Shown here in pieces: positions 51,741 through 61,574 of a stretch of DNA of 64,000 nt. The notes beneath the pieces are model-generated. The model did no database searches, was not told the DNA's origin, and worked only from the letters and a program-made list of their open reading frames with translations. Source of the stretch: Algiphilus aromaticivorans DG1253 (lineage in GTDB: Bacteria; Pseudomonadota; Gammaproteobacteria; Nevskiales; Nevskiaceae). How positions within the stretch are numbered: position 1 is the stretch's first letter; every line of letters starts with the position of its first letter. The stretch covers positions 682,001 to 746,000 of the forward strand of contig NZ_JPOG01000001.1 of NCBI RefSeq assembly GCF_000733765.1. Reading direction: 5' to 3'. The translations under genes and the position numbers were made by a program.

Positions 51741-53522
51741 TCACGCCTTCACCAACCCCTCATCGACCCACTGCTTCGGCACGTGCACCGGGCAATCCAT
51801 GAGGATCTGCGCCAGCATCTTGCCCTGCGGGTCGTAGCGCAGGCTGGCCGTGCCGCCGCCGCCGAGGGCCTGCTCGCAGTAGAAGTTCATGCCTTCCAGG
51901 CCGGGCCAGTCGTAGCGCGTGATGGCGCCTTCCAGCAGGTGCCCCATCCAGTTGCGAACCGTCCTGGCGGTCAGCTCGGCCTGCAGTACCGGCAGGAACT
52001 CCGGGCGCCGGGCAAGTACACCGATGTTCGCGCTGTCGCCCTTGTCTCCGCTGCGCCCGTAGGCGATGGCGCGCAGTGGTACCTGCACCGTATCGCCCAG
52101 AGACATGCTGCCGCTAATGGAGGGTGCCGGTTCGGCTTGGGTCAGCGCACCGCCATCCGGCACTTCGCAGGGCATGCCGTCGACCGCGACGGGCACCTCG
52201 GCCTTCGGCAGCAGGAAGGAGAATAGCCGCAGCAGCGGCGTCACCTTCGGACGGCCGCCGGCGAAGCCGGTAATGCCCTGCGCCATGCTCGTGGCTGGCG
52301 GAATGAACTCGCGCGAGAAGATTTCCAGGGCGTCGCGATTGTCGTGATGTACGGCAATCTTGAGAATGACCTCGCGCGTGTGCCGTGTCTGTGACTGCGG
52401 TCCCCAGTTGGCTTCGGCGCCCAGGGTTTCAATGTGGGCGCGGCGATAGTCGCCCAGGCTGCGCTGCTCGAAGAGCCGGCGCGTGCGCTTGAGGATGGCC
52501 GCGGCCACCGCTTCGGCCTTCTCCACGGCCTCGGGGCCGCCGATCATCATCGTGCCAGTGGCGCGGAATCCGTCCTGGTAGGTGGCGCAGACCTTGTAGT
52601 CGCCGCCCGGGGCGGCTCCCTTGGCGCCGCTGACCTTCACCCGGTTGTCGCCGTCCTGTTTGCAGCGCACCTGCCGGAAGTCGCAGCAGACGTCCGGCAG
52701 CAGGTAGTGGCCGGGATCGCCGATCTCGTAGACGATCTGCTCGGCGACGGTTTCCGGCGTGATGCGCCCGCCGGTGCCTTCGGGCTTGGTCAGCGTGAAG
52801 CTGCCGTCCGCGGCCACCTCGGCGATGGGGTAGCCCATGTTGTCCCAGCTGTCGGCGACCTCGCGCCAGTCCGTGGTAATGCCGCCGGTGGCCTGGGCGC
52901 CGCACTCGATGACATGCCCGGCGAGGCTGCCCATGGCCAGCTTGTTGTAGTCGGTGGGCGACCAGCCGAAGTGCTGGATCAGCGGGCCCAGCGCCACGGC
53001 GCTGTCGACGCAGCGGCCGGTGATGACGATGTCCGCGCCGTTGGCCAGCGCCTGCGCGATGGGGAAGGCGCCCAGGTAGGCATTGATGCTCCAGGGTTTG
53101 GCCGGGAATTCGGCGCCGCTGAACATCTCGCGGATGCCGCGCCCCTGCAGCTCGCCGGAGCGGTCGAGCAGATTGTCGCCGGTGACGATGGCCACCTTCA
53201 GATCGACGCCCAACTCCTTGAGCTTGGCGTCGATGGCTGCCTTGCAAGCCGCCGGGTTCACTCCGCCGGCGTTGCTGACGACCTTGATGCCCTGCTCGGC
53301 GAGCTTGCCGGCCTGGGCGGCAACGACCGCCGGAAAATCCGTGGCGTAGCCGGCCTCCGGATTCTTCGCGTGCGCCTTGGCCAGCAGCGACATCGTGATC
53401 TCGGCCAGATAGTCGAAGACCAACACGTCGATCTGCCCGCTGTCGACCAGCTGGCCGGCAGCCTCCGCGCTGTCGCCCCAGAAGCCCGAGGCGCAGCCGA
53501 TGCGCAGGTTCTTGCCGCTCAT
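51741..53522 (-). CDS. atuA: AtuA-family (DUF1446) protein of acyclic terpene / acyl-CoA catabolism
   Basis: A 593-residue protein. The ATG at 53522 overlaps the hydratase stop (ATGA); an in-frame ATG 12 bp earlier is an alternative. RIGCASGFWGDSAEAAGQLV is the standard opening, followed by DVLVFDYLAEITMSLLAKA, VSNAGGVNPAACKAAIDA, GADIVITGRCVDSAVALGPL and ATGGITTDWREV. The C-terminal 120 residues are a small second domain (AIAYGRSGDKGDSANIGVLARRP). The biochemical role of AtuA is not established; it is required for acyclic terpene degradation in Pseudomonas. The tight coupling to a hydratase and a carboxylase supports a shared pathway. Confidence 0.92.
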   Translation of the reverse strand: MSGKNLRIGCASGFWGDSAEAAGQLVDSGQIDVLVFDYLAEITMSLLAKAHAKNPEAGYATDFPAVVAAQAGKLAEQGIKVVSNAGGVNPAACKAAIDAKLKELGVDLKVAIVTGDNLLDRSGELQGRGIREMFSGAEFPAKPWSINAYLGAFPIAQALANGADIVITGRCVDSAVALGPLIQHFGWSPTDYNKLAMGSLAGHVIECGAQATGGITTDWREVADSWDNMGYPIAEVAADGSFTLTKPEGTGGRITPETVAEQIVYEIGDPGHYLLPDVCCDFRQVRCKQDGDNRVKVSGAKGAAPGGDYKVCATYQDGFRATGTMMIGGPEAVEKAEAVAAAILKRTRRLFEQRSLGDYRRAHIETLGAEANWGPQSQTRHTREVILKIAVHHDNRDALEIFSREFIPPATSMAQGITGFAGGRPKVTPLLRLFSFLLPKAEVPVAVDGMPCEVPDGGALTQAEPAPSISGSMSLGDTVQVPLRAIAYGRSGDKGDSANIGVLARRPEFLPVLQAELTARTVRNWMGHLLEGAITRYDWPGLEGMNFYCEQALGGGGTASLRYDPQGKMLAQILMDCPVHVPKQWVDEGLVKA

Positions 53523-54298
53523 TTGCCGGTCCATTGCGGTGCGCGCTTGTCCTGGAAGGCGCCCATGCCTTCGGCGGCATCCTGCGTGGAGGACATCACC
53601 GGCACCATGGCCTGGGCGTACTCCAGTGCCTGCGGCAGCGTCATGTCGCGCATTGCGTGGAAGGCCTGCTTGCCCAGGCGCACGGCGGTGGGTGACTTGC
53701 CGACGGTGCGCTCCAGCAGCCAGTCGAGCTTCGAATCCAGCTCGGCGCGCGGCACGACATAGTTGAACACGCCCCACTCCAGGGCCTCGGCGGCCGAGAA
53801 CTGCTCGCCGGTGATGCACATCTCCTGTAGCTTGCGCGCGGGCAGCATGCGCAGCATGTAGGGCAGGATCATCATCGGCGTCAGGCCGATTTTCGACTCG
53901 GTGGTGCCGATGCGGATGTCGTCGGCCGCTACCGCCATGTCGCAGGCGCAGAGCAGGCCGAAGCCGCCGGCCATGACGTGGCCGTTGACGCGCGCGATCA
54001 GCGGCAGCGGGCACTCCTCCAGCTCCTTGAAGAGCTTGACGATGTAGTGCTTGGGCTGCGAGAAGTCGACTGCGAAGGCGCCACCCTTGACGTTCTTGGC
54101 GAGGTCGGCGCCGGCGCAGAAGGCCTTTTCTCCGGTGCCCGTCAGCACGATGGCCCGGGCATCCTCGGCCACGGCCTGCCGGATGCCGTCGCCGATACGG
54201 CCGATGACCTCCTGATTGATGGCGTTGCGTCGCTCTTCACGGTTGATGGTGATCCACTGCGCCGCGCCGCGGCGCTCGACGATGACCGAATCGCTCAT
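53519..54298 (-). CDS. Enoyl-CoA hydratase/isomerase, AtuE-like
   Basis: A 259-residue crotonase. The oxyanion hole is built by AFCAGADLAKN and NGHVMAGGFGLLCACDMAVA. The substrate-facing Glu lies in GTTESKIGLTPMMILPYMLR. In the acyclic terpene pathway AtuE hydrates isohexenylglutaconyl-CoA after geranyl-CoA carboxylation; the gene order and overlap with atuA support that role here, though 3-methylglutaconyl-CoA (leucine pathway) is an alternative. It appears to be the first gene of the minus-strand unit; upstream lies a REP-like region. Confidence 0.9.
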   Translation of the reverse strand: MSDSVIVERRGAAQWITINREERRNAINQEVIGRIGDGIRQAVAEDARAIVLTGTGEKAFCAGADLAKNVKGGAFAVDFSQPKHYIVKLFKELEECPLPLIARVNGHVMAGGFGLLCACDMAVAADDIRIGTTESKIGLTPMMILPYMLRMLPARKLQEMCITGEQFSAAEALEWGVFNYVVPRAELDSKLDWLLERTVGKSPTAVRLGKQAFHAMRDMTLPQALEYAQAMVPVMSSTQDAAEGMGAFQDKRAPQWTGK

Positions 54299-54450
54299 GA
54301 CGGCTCCCTGTTCTGGACAGAATCCTTGACTGGGAGAGCCTATGCAGCGGCTGGTGAGTCGGCCTCACCCATTTGCGCGAGACGGGCGTCAGCGGTAGCG
54401 CGGGGTCGTCGTCCTTCAGCCCGACAAGGCGGCTGGGCTGAAACCTCGCT

Positions 54451-54503
54451 GTCGGGCTAAAGCCCGACCCACGGGCGGTCTGTGGGTCGGCCTTCAGGCC
54501 GAC
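54451..54503. repeat. REPIN-like pair of REP palindromes
   Basis: GTCGGGCT-AA-AGCCCGAC (54451-54468) and GTCGGCC-TTCA-GGCCGAC (54486-54503) are arranged head-to-head: GACCCAC after the first mirrors GTGGGTC before the second. Further fragments (CTTCAGCCCGAC, GTCGGGCTCAGGCCCTACC) lie on both sides, filling most of the gap between 54299 and 54566. Confidence 0.9.
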
Positions 54504-54566
54504 ATGGTGGTCAAGCCGAAGCGCGGGAGTCGGGCTCAGGCCCTACCCGCATTCCGACGGTCCGGA

Positions 54567-55373
54567 TCAGTCGCCGTAGAGATCGCGCGTCATGCGACTG
54601 AAGAAGCGCGTGCGCGTCCGGCTGCCGAACAGGCCCATGACCGCGCGTACGGCGCGGTTCATCCGGCCGGGCACGAAGAGCGGTCCGCGTCCGCGCGCCA
54701 GCGCCTGCAACGCCTCCTCGGCGACGGCCTCCGGCGCCATCGGCATGGCCTTCGCCTGCTTGTGCTCGGGCGTGTTGGCGAGATAGGAGGGCGTGCCGAT
54801 GGCGCCGGCCATGCAGGCCATCACCGCCACACCGCTGCCGCGGTTTTCTTCCCACAGGCTCTCGGCCAGCACATTGTTGAAGGCCTTGCTGGCCGCGTAG
54901 CTGGCGATCAGTGCGGAGCCCTGCAGGCTGGACATGCTGGACATCAGCAGGATGCCGCCGTGCCCGCGCTGGCGCATGGGCGGGATCAGCGCATGGCAGA
55001 GCGTCAGCGGTCCGCGACAGTTGACGTCGAGGATGCCCAGATGATTGGAGAGATCGGCCTCGTGGAAGTCATCCAGATGCGTGCGCGCCGCGTCGTAGAC
55101 CAGCAGGCCGATCTCGCGGTCGCCGACGGCCTTTGGTAGGGCATCCGGCAGATCCGGCGCGCCCAGATCGAGCACAGCGGTGGCGACCTCGACACCGTGT
55201 GCCGCGCGCAGGCTCTCGGCGACGTCCTCCAGTGCGTGGCTCCTGCGCGCGACCAGCAGCAGCTTCAGGCCGCGGCTCGCCAGCGCCTCGGCGTAGGCGC
55301 GGCCGAGCCCTTCAGAAGCCCCGGCGACAAGGGCCCAGGGGCCGAATCGTTCTGCGAACTCGGGTGCGGACAT
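54567..55373 (-). CDS. Short-chain dehydrogenase/reductase
   Basis: A 268-residue SDR. The cofactor loop is VAGASEGLGRAYAEAL (TGxxxGxG variant), LLLVARRSHALEDVAE suggests NADPH preference, NCRGPLTLCHALIPP is the N-block, and the catalytic Ser and YxxxK lie in MSSMSSLQGSALIASYAASKAF. The substrate is unknown. A beta-hydroxyacyl-CoA or terpenoid-alcohol step of the downstream cluster is possible, but a REP-like region separates it from the hydratase. Divergent from another SDR gene. Confidence 0.9.
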   Translation of the reverse strand: MSAPEFAERFGPWALVAGASEGLGRAYAEALASRGLKLLLVARRSHALEDVAESLRAAHGVEVATAVLDLGAPDLPDALPKAVGDREIGLLVYDAARTHLDDFHEADLSNHLGILDVNCRGPLTLCHALIPPMRQRGHGGILLMSSMSSLQGSALIASYAASKAFNNVLAESLWEENRGSGVAVMACMAGAIGTPSYLANTPEHKQAKAMPMAPEAVAEEALQALARGRGPLFVPGRMNRAVRAVMGLFGSRTRTRFFSRMTRDLYGD

Positions 55374-55512
55374 GGCGCGTTATTCCGGATTGGGAGGATG
55401 TGCGTGATCGTCGCCGGCGGCGGCTGTCGCGCGCCTCGTCCGTTTCGGTTGCATGAAGCGACCGCGCGCTGTGTGCATGATGGGGGTCTCTGAAATATAG
55501 AAAACGATTCTC

Positions 55513-56361
55513 ATGAGCGATAAAACCTGCCTTATCACCGGCCCGACCAGCGGCATCGGCCGCGCCACGGCCGAGGCCTTGGCGCGGCAGGGTTTTCATC
55601 TGGTGCTGGCCTGCCGCAATGCCGAGCGCGGCGAGGCGCTGGCCGAGGTACTGCGCGCGGCCGGCGGCAGCGCCGAGGTGCTGGAGATGGACCTCGCCAG
55701 TCAGCAGAGCATCCGCTCTGCCGCGCAGCGCTTTCTCGACAGTGGGCAGCCGCTGCATCTGCTGATCAGCAATGCCGGCGTCGTCAATCTGGAGCGGCGC
55801 GAGACTATGGATGGCATTGAGGAGAACATGGCGGTGAATCATCTCGCCCCCTTCCTGCTCACCGAGCTGCTGCGTCCGCGCCTGCTGGAGAGCCCGCCGG
55901 CGCGCATCGTCACGGTGGCTTCGGGCGCGCACGCCTTCGTGCGCGGCTTCCGCGCCGACGACCCCGAGTTCAGCCGGGCCCGCTACCGGCCGTTGAAGGT
56001 CTACGGCCACTCCAAGCTCTGCAATATTCTCTGGACACGGCATCTGGCGAAGCAGCTGGAAGGCACGGGCGTGACGGCCAACTGCCTGCACCCCGGGGCT
56101 GTCGCGACCTCGCTGGGCACGAATAACGGGCGTATCGGGCGCCTCGCGATGGCGGTGTTGCGCCCCTTTTTCCGCACTGCCGAGCGTGGCGCGAGGACGT
56201 CCGTGCATCTCGCGACGAGCGCGGATGTAGCGGATGTCAGCGGCGGCTATTTCGTCGACTGCCGGATACGCAGGCCAAAGCCGTGGGCCGAGGACACGGT
56301 CGCCGCCAAGGCTCTCTGGGCGTGGAGCGAGCGCATGACCGGGCAGCTGCCCCTGGGCTGA
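55513..56361 (+). CDS. Short-chain dehydrogenase, retinol-dehydrogenase-like
   Basis: A 282-residue SDR. TCLITGPTSGIGRATAEAL binds the cofactor, and the following HLVLACRNAERGEAL fits NADP use. LLISNAGVV and MAVNHLAPFLLTELL are family blocks. The catalytic residues are in IVTVASGAHA and YGHSKLCNILWT. The CLHPGAVATSLG segment and a C-terminal tail are typical of the retinol dehydrogenase/WW-domain oxidoreductase group. Substrate unknown. It faces a second SDR gene across a 139-bp divergent gap. Confidence 0.9.
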   Translation: MSDKTCLITGPTSGIGRATAEALARQGFHLVLACRNAERGEALAEVLRAAGGSAEVLEMDLASQQSIRSAAQRFLDSGQPLHLLISNAGVVNLERRETMDGIEENMAVNHLAPFLLTELLRPRLLESPPARIVTVASGAHAFVRGFRADDPEFSRARYRPLKVYGHSKLCNILWTRHLAKQLEGTGVTANCLHPGAVATSLGTNNGRIGRLAMAVLRPFFRTAERGARTSVHLATSADVADVSGGYFVDCRIRRPKPWAEDTVAAKALWAWSERMTGQLPLG

Positions 56362-56430
56362 GCGACACCACTCGACGGCGCGGGGCTGCTGAAGTAGCGT
56401 GAGCAGCGTGCGGAAGGGGAGGCTCTGCAA

Positions 56431-58170
56431 ATGGATGTGCAGATGAGCTGCGGGATCGCGCGCTGGCGTGAATTCGCCCTCGTGCTAGGCATCGTGTTGT
56501 TAGCCGGATGTGGGAGCGGTGGCGACCGTGCCGGTGAAGAGGCCTCATTCGATGTCGCATTCGAGGCGGCTTCTGCGCGCGCGGACTGCGGCGGCGAGAT
56601 TGATGTCGGCGCCGATGTGCCGGCCAGTGGTTTTGCGGTCGACGCTGCGAACACGCGCAATGCGTCCTCGATGATCGACGCCGGCAATGTCGAGCAGCTA
56701 CAGCTCGCCTTCGTCGATGTCGCAGCAGGCGTGACTGAGCGGCGCGGAGCGCCCGCGGTGACCACGCAGGCGATTTTTGCCGCCGCTGGTCGAGACATCC
56801 TTGCCATCGACCGTCACAGCGGCTGCCGCTACTGGTCGTACCGCATTCCCCAGCAGCGCCCGTTGCGCGGTCGCAACGCGGTGCGCTCGAGTGCGATTTA
56901 CTACCTGCCGGGGGAAGCGGAGGCGCCGCCGCTGGTTCTGGCTGGCGACAGCTTCGGCTTTTTCTACGCGCTGAACGCGCGCGACGGCAGTCTCGTCTGG
57001 TCGCGCTTTCTCGGCACCGAGCCGCGCCATCACTGGATTACCGGGGCGTCGCAGCTCGCAGGCGATCGGCTGCTTGTGCCTGTATCGAGCAAGGAAGTGC
57101 TGACCAGTGCCACCGAGCTGCTCCGGCTCTGTTGCAGCAGTCACGGACTTCTTCAGGCACTCGATCCGCGAAGCGGCGAGACGCTCTGGACCTATCACAC
57201 CACCGACGAGGCGAGTTATCACGCCGAAAGCGGGCAATTAGCGCCCAGCGGTGCAACGATCTGGAGCGTGCCGGCGGTGGACGAGGTGCGCTCGCAGGTC
57301 TACATCAGCACGGGGCAAAATCTGAGCCGCCCCACGACCGAAACTTCCGACGCCATCATCGCCCTCGATCTGGAAAGCGGCGAGCGCCGATGGGTGTTCC
57401 AGGCGACGCCGGGCGATGCCTGGAATCTCGGCTGCTTTCGCTTGCCCGGGCTGAGTCCCGACTGCGCGCTGCCGGTCGGCCCCGATCACGATTTCGGTGC
57501 GCCTCCGATACTCGCGCGTCGCCCCGATGGCAGTGATCTCGTCGTCGCCGGAGCGAAGAACGGCGTGGTTTACGCCCTGGATCCGGATAGTGGCGCGCTG
57601 GAATGGCAGCGGCGAGTCGGTGTTGGTGGCACCCTCGGCGGCATTCATTGGGGTATGGCCGCTGACGATGAGCGCGTCTATGCCGCCATCGCCGATGCAA
57701 CCGTCAGCAAGGCCCGCGGGATATCGCTGGGCGCCCTGGAAGTCGGACAGCCCGCCGGTATCCAGCCCGTCACCAACGCACGGCCGGGTATCTATGCGCT
57801 GGATCTGGATACCGGTGCGCTCGTATGGGAGCGGCATCCGCGGCACGAGCGCGAGGGCGCGATGTACGACTCGCTGTTCTCTGCGGCGCTGACGGTCACC
57901 AACGATGTGCTCTTCGCCGCTTCTCTCGACGGCACGCTGCACGCACTGCGCAGCAGCGATGGCGAGCCGCTGTGGCGATTCAATACGGCCGTAGCCGTCG
58001 AGAGCCCCGAGGGAGCCTCAGGCAATGGCGGCGAAATCGACGGCGCCGGGCCAGTGGTCGCCGGCGACAGTCTGATGGTGAACTCGGGCTACGACACCTT
58101 CGGGAATCCCAATGCTTATCAGGCTGGTCCCGGTAACGCGCTCTTCGTGTTCCGGTTGCAAGAGCCGTAG
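56431..58170 (+). CDS. Lipoprotein with PQQ-type beta-propeller, polyvinyl-alcohol-dehydrogenase-like
   Basis: A 579-residue protein; the start is 56431, or 56443 (second Met). The signal ends LLAGCG. Repeated blade motifs are present: FYALNARDGSLVWSRFLG, LQALDPRSGETLWTYHT, IIALDLESGERRWVFQA, VYALDPDSGALEWQRRVG and IYALDLDTGALVWERHPR. An adjacent Cys pair in RLCCSSHG resembles the vicinal disulfide of PQQ enzymes. GIHWGMAADDERVYAA is conserved in polyvinyl-alcohol-dehydrogenase-like proteins. No CxxCH haem motif is present, so electrons would leave through a separate cytochrome. Whether it binds PQQ cannot be settled from the sequence. Confidence 0.78.
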   Translation: MDVQMSCGIARWREFALVLGIVLLAGCGSGGDRAGEEASFDVAFEAASARADCGGEIDVGADVPASGFAVDAANTRNASSMIDAGNVEQLQLAFVDVAAGVTERRGAPAVTTQAIFAAAGRDILAIDRHSGCRYWSYRIPQQRPLRGRNAVRSSAIYYLPGEAEAPPLVLAGDSFGFFYALNARDGSLVWSRFLGTEPRHHWITGASQLAGDRLLVPVSSKEVLTSATELLRLCCSSHGLLQALDPRSGETLWTYHTTDEASYHAESGQLAPSGATIWSVPAVDEVRSQVYISTGQNLSRPTTETSDAIIALDLESGERRWVFQATPGDAWNLGCFRLPGLSPDCALPVGPDHDFGAPPILARRPDGSDLVVAGAKNGVVYALDPDSGALEWQRRVGVGGTLGGIHWGMAADDERVYAAIADATVSKARGISLGALEVGQPAGIQPVTNARPGIYALDLDTGALVWERHPRHEREGAMYDSLFSAALTVTNDVLFAASLDGTLHALRSSDGEPLWRFNTAVAVESPEGASGNGGEIDGAGPVVAGDSLMVNSGYDTFGNPNAYQAGPGNALFVFRLQEP

Positions 58171-58240
58171 ACGAGGCTCAGCGCGTGGGATGCTATAGGC
58201 ACCGTCGCGCTGCAGGTTCCGCGCCTCCTGGCAAAAGGCG

Positions 58241-58560
58241 CTACCGGATGAAGCCGCGCGACTGGCGCGGGTTACTTTGGTTTCGGCCAAAGTAACCAAA
58301 GCCATGGTGCCCGCCGGGTGGCCTGCCGCGGCTGCGCCGCGGCAGGTTCCCGAGTCGGACGACGTGCTCGGGGCACGCGCGAACAGACCATCCTTGGCCT
58401 GGTCGCGCTCGCTCGGCATCCCTGCCGAGCGACCCCTGCGCGCGACGCCAGGCTCGGCCACCCTCAAAGGGCACGGATCGTTCGGGCTGGCCGCTTCGCG
58501 GCATCGCCAAAGCATCTCCAAGACTCAGTCAGGACGCATCTCTGCGAATCTGTGAAATCT
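58241..58560. repeat. Intergenic repeat region with three strong hairpins
   Basis: GGTTACTTTGG/CCAAAGTAACC (58270-58297, loop TTTCGG), CCTGCCGCGGC/GCCGCGGCAGG (58322-58346, loop TGC) and CGCTCGGCA/TGCCGAGCG (58410-58431, loop TCCC) lie in succession between two convergent genes. The first hairpin resembles long intergenic repeats seen in Pseudomonas and Xanthomonas relatives (recollection, not searched). No gene is supported. Confidence 0.75.
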
Positions 58561-58586
58561 GCGGCTAAAAACTCTTGCGCCTGCCT

Positions 58587-59360
58587 TCAGGCCTTGAGCC
58601 GGTAACCGGTGCGGAAGATCCAGACGATGGCCGTCATGCACAGCGCCATGAAGAAGACCGTCATGCCGAGGCTGACGCCGACGTGGACATCGGCGGCCCC
58701 CGTGAAGCTCCAGCGAAAGCCGCTGACCAGGTACACCACCGGGTTGAACAGCGTGACGGTCTGCCAGAAGGGCGGCAGCATGCTGATGGAGTAGAAGGTA
58801 CCGCCGAGGAAGGTCAGCGGCATGACCACCATCAGCGGCACGATCTGCAGTTTCTCGAAGCCGTCGGCCCAGACGCCGATGACGAAGCCGAGCAGGCTGA
58901 AGGTCATCGCGGTCAGCATCAGAAAGAGCAGCATGACCAGCGGATGCGCCATCGGATAGTCGACGAAGAAGCGCGCCGTGATCAGGATCAGCACCCCGAT
59001 CATCAGCGATTTCGTCGCCGCCGCACCGACGTAGCCGAGGACGATTTCGATGGCCGAGACCGGCGCAGACAGCACCTCGTAGATGGTCCCGGAAAAGCGC
59101 GGCATGTAGATGCCGAAGGAGGCGTTGGTCACGCTCTGTGTGAGCATCGACAGCATGACCAGGCCCGGCACGATGAAGGCCGCGTAGTCGACGCCGTCGA
59201 TGTCGCCGATGCGCGAGCCGATGGCTGCGCCGAAGACGACGAAGTAGAGCATCGTCGACAGCACCGGCGAGGCGATGCTCTGCATCAGGGTGCGGCCGGT
59301 GCGCGCCATTTCGAAGCGGTAGATGGCGACCACCGCGCGCAGGTTCAGTTGAAGGTTCAT
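58587..59360 (-). CDS. ABC-2 type transporter permease
   Basis: A 257-residue inner-membrane protein with six hydrophobic helices, from the ATG at 59360 that overlaps the ATPase stop (ATGA). The frame is open well upstream, but that part is the shadow of the ATPase gene. [20 protein letters not shown] is the coupling region, [21 protein letters not shown] the conserved cytoplasmic loop of ABC-2 exporters, and [17 protein letters not shown] the late periplasmic loop. With its ATPase it forms a homodimeric exporter similar to YadH/YadG. Cargo unknown. Confidence 0.93.
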   Translation of the reverse strand: MNLQLNLRAVVAIYRFEMARTGRTLMQSIASPVLSTMLYFVVFGAAIGSRIGDIDGVDYAAFIVPGLVMLSMLTQSVTNASFGIYMPRFSGTIYEVLSAPVSAIEIVLGYVGAAATKSLMIGVLILITARFFVDYPMAHPLVMLLFLMLTAMTFSLLGFVIGVWADGFEKLQIVPLMVVMPLTFLGGTFYSISMLPPFWQTVTLFNPVVYLVSGFRWSFTGAADVHVGVSLGMTVFFMALCMTAIVWIFRTGYRLKA

Positions 59361-60286
59361 TCGGCGTCTCCGCGGACCAGGCTGACGAAGATTTCCTCCA
59401 GCGAGCTCTCCCGGGTGTTCAGATCCCGGAAGGCGATGCCGGCGGCGTCGAGCTTGCGCAGCAGCGCGGCCACGCCGGTCTGCTCGGCGGATGCATCGAA
59501 GCGAAAGATCAGCTCCGAGCCGTCCTCTGAGAGCGTCAGGTTCTCCTGCGCCACGGCCTCCGGAATGGTCGGCAGGGGTTCCTGCAGATGCAGGCGCAGC
59601 TCGCGCGCGCCCAGCTTGTCCATCAGTGCCCGCGTCTCGTCGACCAGCAGGATGCGGCCGCGGTTGATGATGCCGATGCGGTCGGCCATCTCCTCGGCTT
59701 CCTCGATGTAGTGCGTGGTGAGGATCACGGTGACCCCGGTTTCGCGCAGGCCGCGCACCATCTCCCACATATCCCGTCGCAGCTCGACGTCGACACCGGC
59801 GGTGGGCTCGTCCAGAAACAATATCTTCGGCTCGTGCGACAGCGCCTTGGCGATCATCAGCCGGCGCTTCATGCCGCCGGAGAGTGTCATCAACTGGCTG
59901 TCGCGCTTGTCCCAGAGCGACAGCGCACGCAGGACCTTCTCGAGGTGGGCGTCGTCCCTGGGCTTGCCGAAGAGCCCGCGCGAAAAGCGCACCGCGGCCC
60001 ATACCGTTTCGAAGGCGTCAGTGGTCAGCTCCTGGGGCACCAGCCCGATGCGGCTGCGCGCGGCTCGGAATTCACGCACCACGTCATGGCCGTCGGCCAG
60101 CACGCGGCCACCACTGGGGTTGACCAGCCCGCAGATGATGCTGATCAGCGTGGTCTTGCCGGCACCGTTCGGGCCGAGCAGGGCGAAGATCTCGCCTTCC
60201 TCGATGGCGAGATCGATGTCGCGCAGTGCGCGAAACCCAGAAGCGTAGGTCTTGTTCAGACGTTCGACGCTGATGATGCTGGACAC
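59357..60286 (-). CDS. ABC-2 exporter ATP-binding protein
   Basis: A 309-residue ATPase. The Walker A is [16 protein letters not shown], the signature [15 protein letters not shown], Walker [14 protein letters not shown], and the switch His lies in [11 protein letters not shown]. The C-terminal 90 residues form the extra domain found in YadG/DrrA-type ATPases ([16 protein letters not shown]). It is coupled to the permease gene by a 4-bp overlap. Lipid, drug or polysaccharide export are all possible. Confidence 0.95.
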   Translation of the reverse strand: MSSIISVERLNKTYASGFRALRDIDLAIEEGEIFALLGPNGAGKTTLISIICGLVNPSGGRVLADGHDVVREFRAARSRIGLVPQELTTDAFETVWAAVRFSRGLFGKPRDDAHLEKVLRALSLWDKRDSQLMTLSGGMKRRLMIAKALSHEPKILFLDEPTAGVDVELRRDMWEMVRGLRETGVTVILTTHYIEEAEEMADRIGIINRGRILLVDETRALMDKLGARELRLHLQEPLPTIPEAVAQENLTLSEDGSELIFRFDASAEQTGVAALLRKLDAAGIAFRDLNTRESSLEEIFVSLVRGDAE

Positions 60287-60429
60287 GGCTGCTCCCGGCT
60301 GGGCGGTATCGGCGGCGCATTGTGCGCCAATGGGCGCGGCAGTGACGACGGCGTCACTGCCACTGCTATCACCTTACCGGCATGGTCGAATGCCGATGCC
60401 AGGCTTCGACACGACGCCGCGCAATGCGC

Positions 60430-61473
60430 TCAGCCCGGAACCAGCAAGAGCTTGCCTTCGGTGTCGCCGCTGCCGAGCATGCGCTGGGCCCGCGCGGCTT
60501 CGGCGAGCGGGATACGCGCGCCGACGACCGGCTCGAGCGCGCCGTCGGCGAGCAGCGTGACGAGGTGGCTCAGATCCTCGCGATAGGCCGCCGGCCGGGC
60601 GACACGCCAGCTGTCGACGTTGTAGCCGATGGCGCCCTTGACGTCGGTGAGCAGCCGCATGGGTGTGAAGCGCGGCGCGCGCAGCAACGAGGGCAGCGCC
60701 GAGCGCAGGCCGACGCGGCCGCCGGAGGCCACGCTCAGCGCGCCGTAGCAGACGAGCGTGCCGGTCGGCTGCAGCAATTCCCAGGAGCGGCGCGATTCGC
60801 GCCCGCCGACCGCGTCGAGCACCGCCGCGACACCGCGTCCGTCGGTGAGCGCCTGGACACGCGCCGCGACGTCCTCGCTGCGGTAGTCGACGGGCTCGCC
60901 GCCGAGGGCGCGCACGCGCTCGTGCTTGGCGGCCGAGCACAACCCGATGACGCGGATGCCGGCGAGCCGCGCCAGCTCCAGCACGGCGGTGCCGACGCCG
61001 CCGGCCGCGGCGTGAATCAGAACCGTGTCGCCGGCCTCCAGGCGCGCCACGCGATGCAGCATCTGCCAGGCGGTCAGATAGTTCAGCACCAGCGCCACGG
61101 CCTGCGCCGGGTCCACGGCGGCCGGTACGACCACGCACTGGTCGGCCGGCAGAAGGCGATGCAGCGCGTAACTGCCGTGCACGGTCAGCGCGGCGACCCG
61201 TGTGCCGACCGCGAAGGCTTCGGGGACGTCGGGGCCCACCGCCTCGATCTCGCCGACGATGTCGTAGCCGGGCGTGCGCGGCCAGGGCAGCGCGATCGGG
61301 TAGACACCCTCGCGGATCATCAGATCGGCGAAGGCGACCCCCGCGGCCAGCATCCGCACGCGTACCTCGCCCGGACCGGGCGGCGCAACGCTGACTTCTT
61401 GCATCGTCAGCCGCTCCGGCCCGCCGCGACGCGGTATGACGATGGCCCGGCTGCTGCGTTCTTCCTTCGTCAT
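60430..61473 (-). CDS. Zinc-independent medium-chain oxidoreductase (quinone reductase-like)
   Basis: A 347-residue MDR enzyme from the ATG at 61473. GPGEVRVRMLAAGVAFADLMIREG replaces the zinc Cys (about residues 31-55), as in NADPH:quinone reductases. VLIHAAAGGVGTAVLELARLAG is the nucleotide-binding loop, and SWELLQPTGTLVCYGALS follows. The C-terminal SHLVTLLADGALEPVVGARIP is standard. Substrate unknown. Monocistronic, divergent from the NTF2-like gene. Confidence 0.9.
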   Translation of the reverse strand: MTKEERSSRAIVIPRRGGPERLTMQEVSVAPPGPGEVRVRMLAAGVAFADLMIREGVYPIALPWPRTPGYDIVGEIEAVGPDVPEAFAVGTRVAALTVHGSYALHRLLPADQCVVVPAAVDPAQAVALVLNYLTAWQMLHRVARLEAGDTVLIHAAAGGVGTAVLELARLAGIRVIGLCSAAKHERVRALGGEPVDYRSEDVAARVQALTDGRGVAAVLDAVGGRESRRSWELLQPTGTLVCYGALSVASGGRVGLRSALPSLLRAPRFTPMRLLTDVKGAIGYNVDSWRVARPAAYREDLSHLVTLLADGALEPVVGARIPLAEAARAQRMLGSGDTEGKLLLVPG

Positions 61474-61574
61474 GCGGTGTCTCCCCCGAGCTGCGCTGTT
61501 CACCCGAAGGGGGGAGTATGCCGGCCGTCGAAGGCGCTAGCGTGGCAGGCTGACCGGGGAAGAGCGGAAGAGGC

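Noticed and set aside
52429-53580. Long alternative frame inside the atuA gene and similar Arg-rich frames elsewhere
   Set aside because: Composition is that of frame-shifted high-GC codons, and the true frame has clear DUF1446 motifs.
54304-54325. A GATTCTGTCC-AGAACAG string similar to hairpin B of the 71-bp element, upstream of the hydratase gene
   Set aside because: Only one imperfect arm pair, with no linker or second hairpin; likely chance or too decayed to call.
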